DNA of 64,000 nucleotides from CAZEPJ01 sp964514105 (lineage in GTDB: Bacteria > Desulfobacterota > Desulfocorpusculales > Desulfocorpusculum), in assembly GCA_964514105.1 (NCBI GenBank), contig CAZEPJ010000004.1:1-64000 (forward strand). Reading direction: 5' to 3'. The notes beneath the pieces were generated by a model. That model did not search any database, was not told where the DNA came from, and saw nothing but the letters and a program-made list of their open reading frames with translations. The position numbers were made by a program, and so were the translations under genes. This document shows, piece by piece, positions 10,763-18,433 of the stretch; position 1 is the first letter of the stretch, and the number at the start of each line of letters is the position of its first letter.

Positions 10763-12397
10763 ATGCAGGTCGTGGAAAAGCGCCTGGACATCGCCATCCG
10801 GGGAGGACGGGTCGTAGACGGGACGGGACGGGCGGCCTTCGAGGCGGACGTCGGCATCGGCGGCGGCAGGATCCAGCTCGTCGCCCCGAAGATCGATGCC
10901 GGAGATGCCCGGGAGGTGATCGACGCGCGGGGTCTCGTGGTCTGTCCCGGCTTCATCGATGCCCACGGCCACGACGACCTCTACCTTTTGCTTGAGCCCC
11001 AGGCACCGGCCAAGGTCAGACAGGGCGTGACCACGACCACCATCGGCCACTGCGGCCTCTCCCCGGCCCCCTGGACGGCCGGGGATCTCCCCATGCTGCA
11101 GGATTCCCTGGGGGTTATCGGGGCCGCGCACGTTCCGCCGGATCGATGGGGCGACGGGACTTTCTCCGGGTTCCTGCGCGCACTGGAGGCTGCGGAGCCG
11201 GGCATCAACGTGGTGCCCCTGGTGGGTCACGGCACACTGCGGGTGGCCGCCATGGGCTTGGCCCGGCGGGAACCGTCTGCGGACGAGCTGGCCCGCATGG
11301 AAGGGCTCCTGACAGAGGCCCTGGATGCCGGGGCCTTCGGGATGAGCTCCGGGCTGATCTATCCCCCCGGGAGCTATGCCCGGACCGCGGAGCTCATCGC
11401 CCTGAGCCGGGTGGCCGCGACCCACGGGGCGCTCTATCTCACCCACATGCGAAACGAGTCGGCGGGGGTGATGGAGGCCCTGGCCGAGGCCCTGGAGATC
11501 GGCCGGCAAGGAGGGCTTCCGGTGGTCATCTCCCACCACAAGGTCGCTGGCCGCTCCAACTGGGGCCGGAGCGCCGAGACCCTGGCCTGCATCCGGCAGG
11601 CGCGGGCCTCGGGGCAGCGCGTGGCCTTGGACGTGTACCCGTACACGGCCTCGTCCACGTACCTGGCCCTCATCGTCCCTGAGGATATGACGCCCCCGGA
11701 CCCCGATCAGTTCAGGGTCGCGGTCCGCGACCCCGGATTCCGCGCGCGGCTCAGGGAGCGGATGACGTCCCACGGCAAAGGCGAGGACGTCCTTCGGAAC
11801 GTGGGTCTGGACCGCATCCTCATATCTGCCTCCCAGAGCCACCCCGAATACGTGGGTCGAAGCGCGGCGCAACTGGGCGAGGCGTTGGGCCGGGACCCCC
11901 TGGACATCCTCCTGGACCTCTTGGCCGAGGAGGGGCGCAGGGTCCAGGCCATCTACTTCAGCATGGCCGAGCAGGACGTGGCCCGCATCCTGGCCGATCC
12001 CCAGGCCATGGTGGGCTCCGACGGACTGCCCGCCCTGGGCCCCGGCCGCGTCCATCCCCGCTTCTTCGGCACCTTTCCCCGGGTTCTGGGCAGGTACGTG
12101 CGCGAGGACGGGGTCCTGACCTTGGAGGAGGCGGTCCGGAAGATGACCTCCCTGCCGGCCTCGGTGTACGGATTGGGGCGCAAGGGCAAGCTGCGGGAGG
12201 GACTGGACGCCGACCTGGTGATCTTGGACCCCATGGCGGTCAAGGACATGGCCGGCTTCATGGAGCCGGATCAGGCCCCAGAGGGGATCCCGTACGTGAT
12301 CCTGGGCGGACGGCTGGCCGTTGCCCAGGGCCGGGTGACGGGAAAGGCCCGGGGGGCGGTTCTCCGGCGTTCCACGCTGGGGCGACAATTTGCGTGA
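10763..12397 (+). CDS. N-acyl-D-amino-acid deacylase (D-aminoacylase-like amidohydrolase)
   Basis: The start at 10763 (GGGGGAAGG just upstream) gives 544 residues, close to known D-aminoacylases. The N-terminal half has the amidohydrolase metal motif GFIDAHGHDD, then GVTTTTIGHCGLS, whose Cys is a metal ligand in the D-aminoacylase family. Later metal-site motifs are LTHMRNES, ISHHKVAG and GSDG. The enzyme releases D-amino acids from N-acyl derivatives; some members act on dihydropyrimidine- or creatinine-like rings. A second peptide-type binding protein follows 180 bases downstream, which fits a scavenging role for acylated or D-amino-acid peptides. Substrate choice is inference. Confidence 0.87.
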   Translation: MQVVEKRLDIAIRGGRVVDGTGRAAFEADVGIGGGRIQLVAPKIDAGDAREVIDARGLVVCPGFIDAHGHDDLYLLLEPQAPAKVRQGVTTTTIGHCGLSPAPWTAGDLPMLQDSLGVIGAAHVPPDRWGDGTFSGFLRALEAAEPGINVVPLVGHGTLRVAAMGLARREPSADELARMEGLLTEALDAGAFGMSSGLIYPPGSYARTAELIALSRVAATHGALYLTHMRNESAGVMEALAEALEIGRQGGLPVVISHHKVAGRSNWGRSAETLACIRQARASGQRVALDVYPYTASSTYLALIVPEDMTPPDPDQFRVAVRDPGFRARLRERMTSHGKGEDVLRNVGLDRILISASQSHPEYVGRSAAQLGEALGRDPLDILLDLLAEEGRRVQAIYFSMAEQDVARILADPQAMVGSDGLPALGPGRVHPRFFGTFPRVLGRYVREDGVLTLEEAVRKMTSLPASVYGLGRKGKLREGLDADLVILDPMAVKDMAGFMEPDQAPEGIPYVILGGRLAVAQGRVTGKARGAVLRRSTLGRQFA

Positions 12398-12412
12398 CCC
12401 GCGCTCACATCC

Positions 12413-12447
12413 GCCCCGGGGTGGCGCAGCAAGGCACGCCCCGGGGC
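12413..12447 (+). terminator. GC-rich hairpin after the amidohydrolase gene
   Basis: GCCCCGGGGTG (12413-12423) pairs with CAC-g-CCCCGGGGC (12435-12447) with one bulged base, fifteen bases past the stop codon. There is no U-tract, so it may be an attenuator or message-stabilising hairpin. A second perfect hairpin follows at 12489-12506 (CCCCATGA/TCATGGGG). Confidence 0.35.
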
Positions 12448-12488
12448 ACGCCAGGAACGGGGACGAACGAGGCAGATCCCCTCCACGC

Positions 12489-12506
12489 CCCCATGAGGTC
12501 ATGGGG
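12489..12506. repeat. Perfect 18-base palindrome
   Basis: CCCCATGA and TCATGGGG flank a two-base centre. It lies 71 bases upstream of the binding-protein start, so it could be an operator or part of the leader of that gene. No second copy was noticed. Confidence 0.4.
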
Positions 12507-12576
12507 TGGCCGGGCATGCGCCAGCGCCAGCTGGGCACACCGCCAATCTTCGTTGCCGTCTTAAGAGGAGGTTCGC

Positions 12577-14175
12577 ATGAAGGTCACATTCTTCGGGTTG
12601 TCGCTGATCCTGTTCTCTCTCGCCGCGGTGCTGCCCTCCCCGGCCGGGGCCCAGGGCATGCCGGGTCCGGACACCCTGATCATCATCCGGGACATCGACT
12701 CCAACAACTACGACCCCCACCTGACCATGGCCAGGGCCGGCTCCGATGTGCTCTTCATGATTGCCGATACCCTGGTCACCCTGGACCCGGATCTCAAGAG
12801 GGTGCAACCGGGTCTGGCCAAGTCCTGGAAGGTCTCCGATGACGGAAAGACGTATACCTTCCATCTCAAAGAAGGCGTCACGTTCCACGACGGAAAGCCG
12901 TTCACCGCGGACGACGTGGTGTACAGCGTCAAGCGTTGGGTCGATCCCCAGACCAAGTCCCCCATGGCCTTCCGGGCGGGCCCCGTGAAGGATGCCCGCG
13001 CCGTCAACCCCGCCATCGTGGAGATCGAGCTGGAGAGGCCCTTCAACGAGCTCCTGTTCAACCTCACCCTGGCCTGCGGCAGTATCGTGGACAAGAACGC
13101 CGTGGAGAAACTGGGCAAGGAGTTCGGCGTCAAGGGCTTCAACGGCACTGGTCCGTACATGTTCGTCTCCTGGGAGCCCCGCAAGGAGGTGGTCCTGAAA
13201 CGGAATCCCAACTATCGATGGGGCTCTCCGATCTATGAGAACCCGGGGCCGGCCAAGGTCGAGAACGTCATCTGGCGGGTTGTGCCAGAGGAGAGCACCC
13301 GCGTGGCGGCCATGATGGCCAATCAGGCCGATCTGCTCCAGGCCGTCCCGGCCTGGGCCCTCAAACAGTTCTCGGCCGCGCCCAATCTCAAGGTCCACCA
13401 CTCCGATCAGTTCAACTGGCTGTGGTACGTGGGGTTCAAGGTGGACAAACCCTCGGTCTCGGATCCCAAGGTGCGGCGCGCCCTGGTGGCGGCGGTTGAC
13501 CAGAAGGAGATCGTGGAGAAGATTTTCTTCGGCACCATGGAGCCGGCGTACACGTACATCAAACCTTCTGCGGTGGATTTCGAAAAGGCGGTGCTGGACC
13601 TGGTGCCCAAGTCCGACCCCCAGTACGCCAAGAAGCTCCTGGATGAGGCGGGCTGGAAGATGGGTCCCGACGGGTTTCGCTACAAGGACGGAAAGAAGCT
13701 GACGGTGCTCCTGTACAGCTTCAATTCGTATACCAAGATGCTCGAGGCGGTGCAGGGTTACCTCCGGGCTGTGGGAGTGGACCTTCAGCTTCAGCTCTTC
13801 GACGCCACGGTGGTCTGGGGAAAACTGGGCACCCAGGAGTACGATGCCTTCTCCATGAGCTTCCCGTACTTCAGCGCCGGGGACATGCTCAACATCTACT
13901 TCCGTTCCCAGAACATCCCCGCCCCCAACCGCATGAACTGGAAGGACGAGGAGACGGACAAGCTCCTGGACGAGGGACGGGCCGCCCTGACGCCCGAGGC
14001 GCGTGCGGCGGCGTACTCCAAGGTGCTGCGCAAGGTCCACGAGGCCGCTGTGTGGATCCCCATCTCCCACGAGCTGGTGGATGTGGTGGGCAACAAGCGC
14101 GTATCCGGCGTCAAGCTCAACGGCGCCTACGGCTGCGCCCTGTACAAGGGACTGGATCTGGAGATCAAGAAGTAG
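12577..14175 (+). CDS. Periplasmic peptide-type substrate-binding protein (SBP family 5), orphan
   Basis: The 532-residue protein is preceded by an excellent AGAGGAGG site and begins with a signal peptide (cleavage near AGA-QG at 25-27). The mature part follows the family-5 plan: LIIIRDIDSNNYDPH at the N terminus, then YTFHLKEGVTFHDGKPFTA, a strongly conserved landmark, and a C-terminal lobe ending in LDLEIKK. No permease or ATPase gene is adjacent; the complete importer 5 kb away runs on the other strand with its own binding protein. It may share that importer, belong to a distant one, or act as a sensor. It lies downstream of the D-aminoacylase gene, hinting at a D-peptide-type ligand. Confidence 0.9.
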   Translation: MKVTFFGLSLILFSLAAVLPSPAGAQGMPGPDTLIIIRDIDSNNYDPHLTMARAGSDVLFMIADTLVTLDPDLKRVQPGLAKSWKVSDDGKTYTFHLKEGVTFHDGKPFTADDVVYSVKRWVDPQTKSPMAFRAGPVKDARAVNPAIVEIELERPFNELLFNLTLACGSIVDKNAVEKLGKEFGVKGFNGTGPYMFVSWEPRKEVVLKRNPNYRWGSPIYENPGPAKVENVIWRVVPEESTRVAAMMANQADLLQAVPAWALKQFSAAPNLKVHHSDQFNWLWYVGFKVDKPSVSDPKVRRALVAAVDQKEIVEKIFFGTMEPAYTYIKPSAVDFEKAVLDLVPKSDPQYAKKLLDEAGWKMGPDGFRYKDGKKLTVLLYSFNSYTKMLEAVQGYLRAVGVDLQLQLFDATVVWGKLGTQEYDAFSMSFPYFSAGDMLNIYFRSQNIPAPNRMNWKDEETDKLLDEGRAALTPEARAAAYSKVLRKVHEAAVWIPISHELVDVVGNKRVSGVKLNGAYGCALYKGLDLEIKK

Positions 14176-14231
14176 GCGCGGGACCCCACGCCCCGCCCGG
14201 TGGAAAGATCGTCGAGAAGGGTTTCCCATGC

Positions 14232-14267
14232 GGGCATGGCCGGGTGCCCCGGCATCTGGCCATGCCC
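14232..14267 (+). terminator. Ten-base-pair hairpin after the orphan binding-protein gene
   Basis: GGGCATGGCC (14232-14241) and GGCCATGCCC (14258-14267) pair perfectly around a 16-base loop, 57 bases past the stop codon. The next bases become AT-rich rather than a pure U-tract. A terminator is the simplest reading. Confidence 0.45.
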
Positions 14268-14941
14268 TGGACACGTCATTTCAAATAAGAAAATCAATAA
14301 AAAAAGATATATCTACTACTGTTCATCATATTAAACTTGAAATAAATCATCGACCCCGGTGAACTCCAAGATCCAGGAATCATCCGACGAAGCAATGACA
14401 CTGGATTGGGCCGTCCCCAGAAAGGAAACGTTGATCCCCGCCGCAGGAGGCACAGGACCTCTGGATCCCGGCTCTCGCCGGGATGACAATGGGAGAAGAA
14501 GTGTGCGCATTTCATCCCTTGGCGCGTGCCGTGCCCCAAGGTGCGGCATGACCTTTTCGACGCCATGACGAAAGATGGCATTTCCTGACTTGTTGCCAGA
14601 TCATCAAAGTACATGCATTTCCAGATCGCAACCGGCGGTCTCAATCTCTCCCGAAGCCCCTCCGGGAGGTGCTGGATGAGGTGGACCACTTCGCCCCGCT
14701 TCACGTGGAGTGAGGGGCGTGCCTTCCTGGGATCAGGCGGTTGGACAGCGAGTCCCACCGTGGGTATTCGTGCCCCCAAGCGAGGTCCATGGGGTTGGCC
14801 CGAAGATGGGCGCTGTGCCCGTGGATGCGGCGCGGGGCGGTTGAATCGGGGCGGGCCTTTGGGAGGCGCCGGGTCGTATGGTAAGATGGGCCCCGGGGTT
14901 GGCGGATAATGGGAAGGACAGGGTCGCAGGGGAGAGGGGAG
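14268..14941. other. Gene-free region with AT-rich island and palindromic repeat
   Basis: About 670 bases without a recognisable gene. Bases 14279-14350 are strikingly AT-rich compared with all neighbours. A perfect palindrome lies at 14465-14484. Open frames here are short or are shadows of the genes to the right. Confidence 0.55.
14465..14484. repeat. Perfect 8-bp inverted repeat with tetraloop
   Basis: ATCCCGGC (14465-14472), loop TCTC, GCCGGGAT (14477-14484), followed by GACA. The layout matches the short palindromic intergenic repeat type widespread in bacterial genomes. Only one copy is visible here, so the repeat label rests on form. Confidence 0.45.
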
Positions 14942-15610
14942 ATGTGGAGAGTTCTGGCACCGGCACTCCTTGTATGGATGGCATGGGGATGCAGCGGCGA
15001 CCTTCGGGTCACCGTGCTGTACGATCAGTCCCGGGGCCTCCAGCCGGGTGACCGGGTCCTGATGGGCGCAGATGCCGTGGGGCAGGTGGAGAAGCTCACG
15101 TTGAACCCCTCGGGCCAGGTCGCCGTGGCCCTGCGGATCAAGGCGGAGTCGCGGGAGAAGGTGACGGACCGGGCCAGATTCCTCATTCAGAGCGATCCCC
15201 AGCGACCCGGCCATCGGGCCGTGGAACTGGTGCAGGTGGGGCAGGGAGGCAGACCCCTGGCAGACGGAGCCGAAGTCAAAGGTGCATCTTCGCTGTCGGT
15301 GCTCCTGGAGCGGGGCGGCCAGGAGCTCTCCGACTGGGCCAGGCATCTTCGGGACGAGCGGGAGCGGTGGGAGAAGGAACTGCGGCAGCTCCCGGACAAG
15401 GAGTGGTACAGGCAGTTGGAGAGGGACCTGGAGTCGTACGGCAAGGAGCTGGAACGGGGCGGGGAGGACCTGAGGCGATACCTGGACCGGGAGATCCTGC
15501 CCCGGTTGGAGGACGCTCTGAAGGAGCTTCGGAAGCGGCTGGAACGCGAGGGCAAAGGCAGGGAGGCGGAACCCCTCGAACGCAAGCTGGAGCAGATCAA
15601 GCGCATCTGA
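14942..15610 (+). CDS. MCE/MlaD-domain-like lipoprotein with long coiled coil
   Basis: The start at 14942 follows GGGAGAGGGGA and gives 222 residues. A short hydrophobic leader ends at Cys17 in a loose lipobox (WMAWGC), so lipid attachment is probable but not certain. Residues 20-100 fit an MCE fold, the lipid-handling domain of MlaD: a first strand LRVTVLYDQSRGLQPGDRVL, then VGQVEKLTLNPSGQVAVALRI. Residues 120-222 are almost uninterrupted Glu/Arg/Leu-rich helix, a likely coiled coil. MCE proteins shuttle lipids between membranes with an ABC partner, but no MlaE/MlaF genes are nearby. It starts a plus-strand run continuing to 20671. Confidence 0.72.
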   Translation: MWRVLAPALLVWMAWGCSGDLRVTVLYDQSRGLQPGDRVLMGADAVGQVEKLTLNPSGQVAVALRIKAESREKVTDRARFLIQSDPQRPGHRAVELVQVGQGGRPLADGAEVKGASSLSVLLERGGQELSDWARHLRDERERWEKELRQLPDKEWYRQLERDLESYGKELERGGEDLRRYLDREILPRLEDALKELRKRLEREGKGREAEPLERKLEQIKRI

Positions 15611-15628
15611 GAGGACGGTTTGGGATAC

Positions 15629-16513
15629 ATGGAGGAACGGCGTTTCGGACCCGTCTGGTTCATCCCCGGCGAGAACGGCGGCAAGTATCCGCACTGTCAT
15701 TCCCTGTACATCCAGGGCGCCGGGGTCCTCATCGATCCCGCGTCGGACCGCGCGAGGCTGGAGCGGCTCCGGGAGGAATCGGGCGTCAGGGCCGTGTGGC
15801 TGACGCACTGGCACGAGGACCATTTCATGCACCTGGATCTGTTCGACGATCTGCCCTTGTGGATGGCCGGGGAGGACGCCCCCCCCCTGGCCGACCTGGA
15901 GTGCTTCCTGGATTGGTACGCCATGACGGACGAGGGGTATCGGCGGCACTGGCGGGACGTGGTGGCCGGACAGTTCCACTTCCGACCCCGGAAGCCGGCA
16001 GGCCTCCTCAGGGGCGGGGATCGCGTGGGACTGGACGGCGTGACCGTGGAGGTAATCCACACCCCGGGGCACACCCCCGGGCACCTGAGCCTGTTTTTCG
16101 AGGAGCCTCAACTGCTTTTTCTGGGGGACTATGACCTGACCCGGTTCGGCCCCTGGTACGGGGACCTGTACTCGAGCATACCGGAGGTGATCTCGTCGGT
16201 GGGCCTCCTGCGCAAGCGAAACGCCAAGGTGTGGATCGCCAGTCACGAGACCGGGGTCTTCGAGGATGAACCCGGCGGCCTCTGGGACGAGTATCTTCAG
16301 GTGATCCGGAGCCGGGAGGAGAAGCTCCTGGACTTCCTCCAAATCCCCAGGAGCCTGGGCGAGATCGCGGAGGCGTGGATCGTGTACGGCCGGCCGCGGG
16401 AGCCCAGGGGTTTTTTCGAGTTCGGTGAGCGCGCCATCATGGGAAAGCATGTGCAGGACCTCATGGCGCGCGGACTCGTGGGGCAGGAGGGGGAGCGTTT
16501 CAGGAGGCGTTGA
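15629..16513 (+). CDS. Metallo-beta-lactamase-fold hydrolase
   Basis: The 294-residue protein contains the binuclear metal motif HWHEDH at 60-65. Later ligands are HTPGHTPGHLSLFF (third His), FLGDYDLTRF (bridging Asp) and ASHETG (last His). This is a complete MBL active site. The region after about residue 220 is a helical tail of the sort seen in glyoxalase-II-like and RNase-unlike MBL proteins. An alternative TTG start at 15620 sits better under GAGGACGG, so the first three residues are uncertain. It lies 18 bases after the lipoprotein gene. The substrate, often a thioester or lactone in this fold, is not predictable. Confidence 0.87.
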   Translation: MEERRFGPVWFIPGENGGKYPHCHSLYIQGAGVLIDPASDRARLERLREESGVRAVWLTHWHEDHFMHLDLFDDLPLWMAGEDAPPLADLECFLDWYAMTDEGYRRHWRDVVAGQFHFRPRKPAGLLRGGDRVGLDGVTVEVIHTPGHTPGHLSLFFEEPQLLFLGDYDLTRFGPWYGDLYSSIPEVISSVGLLRKRNAKVWIASHETGVFEDEPGGLWDEYLQVIRSREEKLLDFLQIPRSLGEIAEAWIVYGRPREPRGFFEFGERAIMGKHVQDLMARGLVGQEGERFRRR

Positions 16514-16603
16514 GCGCTCAGGTGCCCTTTGCTGCCCCACATAGCGGCGACACCCCTTTTCTTGCGCGTTGGTGCGCGCGAAATCCGGCCTTCCGAGGGC
16601 GGC

Positions 16604-17605
16604 ATGCGCTCAGACGTCCCCGACGTGGATGGGTTCCGCTTCCGCGGTGTTCATCCAAGGGTGCGCCTGGGCACGGCCAGCGACCGGTACGCGGGGTGGA
16701 TCGGACAGATCTACGCCCCGGGACGGTACGACCATGTCATCTCCCGCCGGACCAAAGAAGTGGGAGGCGCCTCCTTCGTGGAGGCCGTCCTGCCCGTGGA
16801 GAGCGTGGCCGAGTATTTCGATCATTTCCAGATTCTGGAGATCGATTACACTTTCTACCGGCCCCTGCTGGAGGCGGACGGGCGGCCCACGGGGAACCAC
16901 CGGTTGCTGGGCCAGTACGCCCGGCAGCTGGGGGAAGGGGACCGCCTCTTCCTCAAGGTGCCCCAGGCCGTCACGGCCCGAAGGGTGCGCCGGGGAGGGT
17001 CGTTGGTCCCCAATGCCGGGTATCTCGATCCCCGGGCCTTCACCGAGCAGTTCTACAGGCCGGCAACGTCCCTCCTGGGATCGGCCCTGGGGGGCCTGAT
17101 CTTCGAGCAGGCGTACGACCGCAAGCAAGAGCGCCTGCCGATCCACGAGTTGGCCCATAGCTTGGACGCTTTTTTCAAGGCCATACCCGCAGAGACGCGC
17201 TATCACCTGGAGTTGCGCACCGAGGCATATCTGGCGGAGCCGATCTTCGAGGTCATGGCGCGGCACGGGGTGGGGCAGGTTTTGTCCCACTGGACCTGGC
17301 TTCCCCCCCTGCGGCGGCAACTGGCCGGGGCGGGCGGACGCTTTTTCAACGCCGGGAGGGAGTGCGTGGTGCGCCTCATGACCCCCCCGGGCATGCGGTA
17401 CGAGGAGGCCTACGCCAAGGCCCATCCCTTCGACCGACTGGTGGACGGGATGCTCCACCCCCGCATGCTGGACGACGCGCTGGGCACGGCGCGGGAGGCC
17501 CTGGCCCAGGGGGTGGGGGTCAACATCATCGTGAACAACCGGGCCGGGGGGAACGCCCCCCTCATGGCGCAGCAGCTGGCCCGGCGGTTCCTGGAGATGC
17601 TGTGA
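16604..17605 (+). CDS. DUF72 family protein
   Basis: With the start at 16604 (GAGGGCGG upstream) the protein has 333 residues. The hallmark DUF72 opening VRLGTASDRYAGWIGQIY is present, as is the central EIDYTFYRP strand and the DRLFLKVPQAVTA segment. The end, NNRAGGNAPLMAQQLARRF, matches the usual terminal pattern N-N-x-x-x-G-x-A-x-x-N/x. DUF72 proteins form TIM barrels of unknown biochemical role, often near DNA repair or redox genes. It is spaced closely with the MBL gene before and the Fe-S gene after, so co-transcription is likely. Confidence 0.85.
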   Translation: MRSDVPDVDGFRFRGVHPRVRLGTASDRYAGWIGQIYAPGRYDHVISRRTKEVGGASFVEAVLPVESVAEYFDHFQILEIDYTFYRPLLEADGRPTGNHRLLGQYARQLGEGDRLFLKVPQAVTARRVRRGGSLVPNAGYLDPRAFTEQFYRPATSLLGSALGGLIFEQAYDRKQERLPIHELAHSLDAFFKAIPAETRYHLELRTEAYLAEPIFEVMARHGVGQVLSHWTWLPPLRRQLAGAGGRFFNAGRECVVRLMTPPGMRYEEAYAKAHPFDRLVDGMLHPRMLDDALGTAREALAQGVGVNIIVNNRAGGNAPLMAQQLARRFLEML

Positions 17606-17613
17606 GGGGATGT

Positions 17614-18405
17614 ATGAAAGCCGAAGTGGGAGTGGAGGAACTGAGGCGTCTCCTGGAGGCGTGGGTGGCCCAGGAGCCCCCCGGACCCAGCGGTCGTCGC
17701 TGGTGGCGAAATCCCATCCTGGTGACCGCGCGGGCGGACGAGCGGTTCGATTGCCTTGCGCGCATTGCCGCCCCGGGGCATTCGCTGCCTCGGGACCTCT
17801 TGGCCGGGGCGCGCTCGGTGGTGGTCTATTTCCTCCCGTTTGTGGAGTCATTGGCCGCGGAAAACGGCCCGGGAAAGCGCCCGTGTCGCCATTGGGGTCT
17901 GGCCTACGTCGAAACCAACGCCCTCATCGGGCGGATCAACGAGCGCTTCAAAGCCTATCTGGCGGAGCGGGGCATACCCTGTGCCCTCACGCCGGCAACC
18001 CACAATTTCGACCCGGTCCAGCTCACCAGCCGATGGTCCCACAAGCACCTGGGGCATCTCTCGGGGCTGGGCCGCTTCGGGCACAACAGCCAGCTCATCA
18101 CCCCGGCCGGATGCACGGGGCGGTTGGGCAGCTTCGTCACCGAGGCCGACCTGGGGGACCATCCCCTGGTCCGGGCAGAGCAGGCGTGCCTCCAGCGGGC
18201 GGGCCGGGAATGCCTGGCCTGCGTGAAGCGCTGCCCGGTTCAGGCCCTCACGGCAGGCGGCCTGGACAGGACGCGCTGCTTCGAACGACTCAAGGGAAAC
18301 CTGCGGGATGGGAAATCCCTGGCGGGGCTCCCGGTGACCACCCACGTGTGCGGCAAGTGCGTGGTCACGCTTCCGTGCAGCCACAAGGACCCGGTGGCCG
18401 GTTGA
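17614..18405 (+). CDS. QueG-like 4Fe-4S cluster protein
   Basis: The 263-residue product starts eight bases after the DUF72 stop. Its middle has the epoxyqueuosine-reductase-like segment GARSVVVYFLPF, then SHKHLGHLSGLGRFGHNSQL and the TPAGCTGRLGSFVTEADL stretch. Cysteines for iron-sulfur binding cluster in CLACVKRCP, a following RCF, and CGKCVVTLPC. The second cluster is less regular than the CxxCxxxCP of true QueG, and the cobalamin-binding layout is not obvious. I read it as a redox or electron-transfer relative of QueG rather than the tRNA enzyme itself. It sits 28 bases upstream of the molybdopterin oxidoreductase and may donate electrons to it. Confidence 0.75.
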   Translation: MKAEVGVEELRRLLEAWVAQEPPGPSGRRWWRNPILVTARADERFDCLARIAAPGHSLPRDLLAGARSVVVYFLPFVESLAAENGPGKRPCRHWGLAYVETNALIGRINERFKAYLAERGIPCALTPATHNFDPVQLTSRWSHKHLGHLSGLGRFGHNSQLITPAGCTGRLGSFVTEADLGDHPLVRAEQACLQRAGRECLACVKRCPVQALTAGGLDRTRCFERLKGNLRDGKSLAGLPVTTHVCGKCVVTLPCSHKDPVAG

Positions 18406-18433
18406 CGGCCCGGGGAATGGCAAGGAGGGCCAC

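Noticed and set aside
14294..16540. Long minus-strand frame of 748 codons.
   Set aside because: It lies opposite the lipoprotein and MBL genes and has no recognisable domains; it is a shadow caused by high GC.
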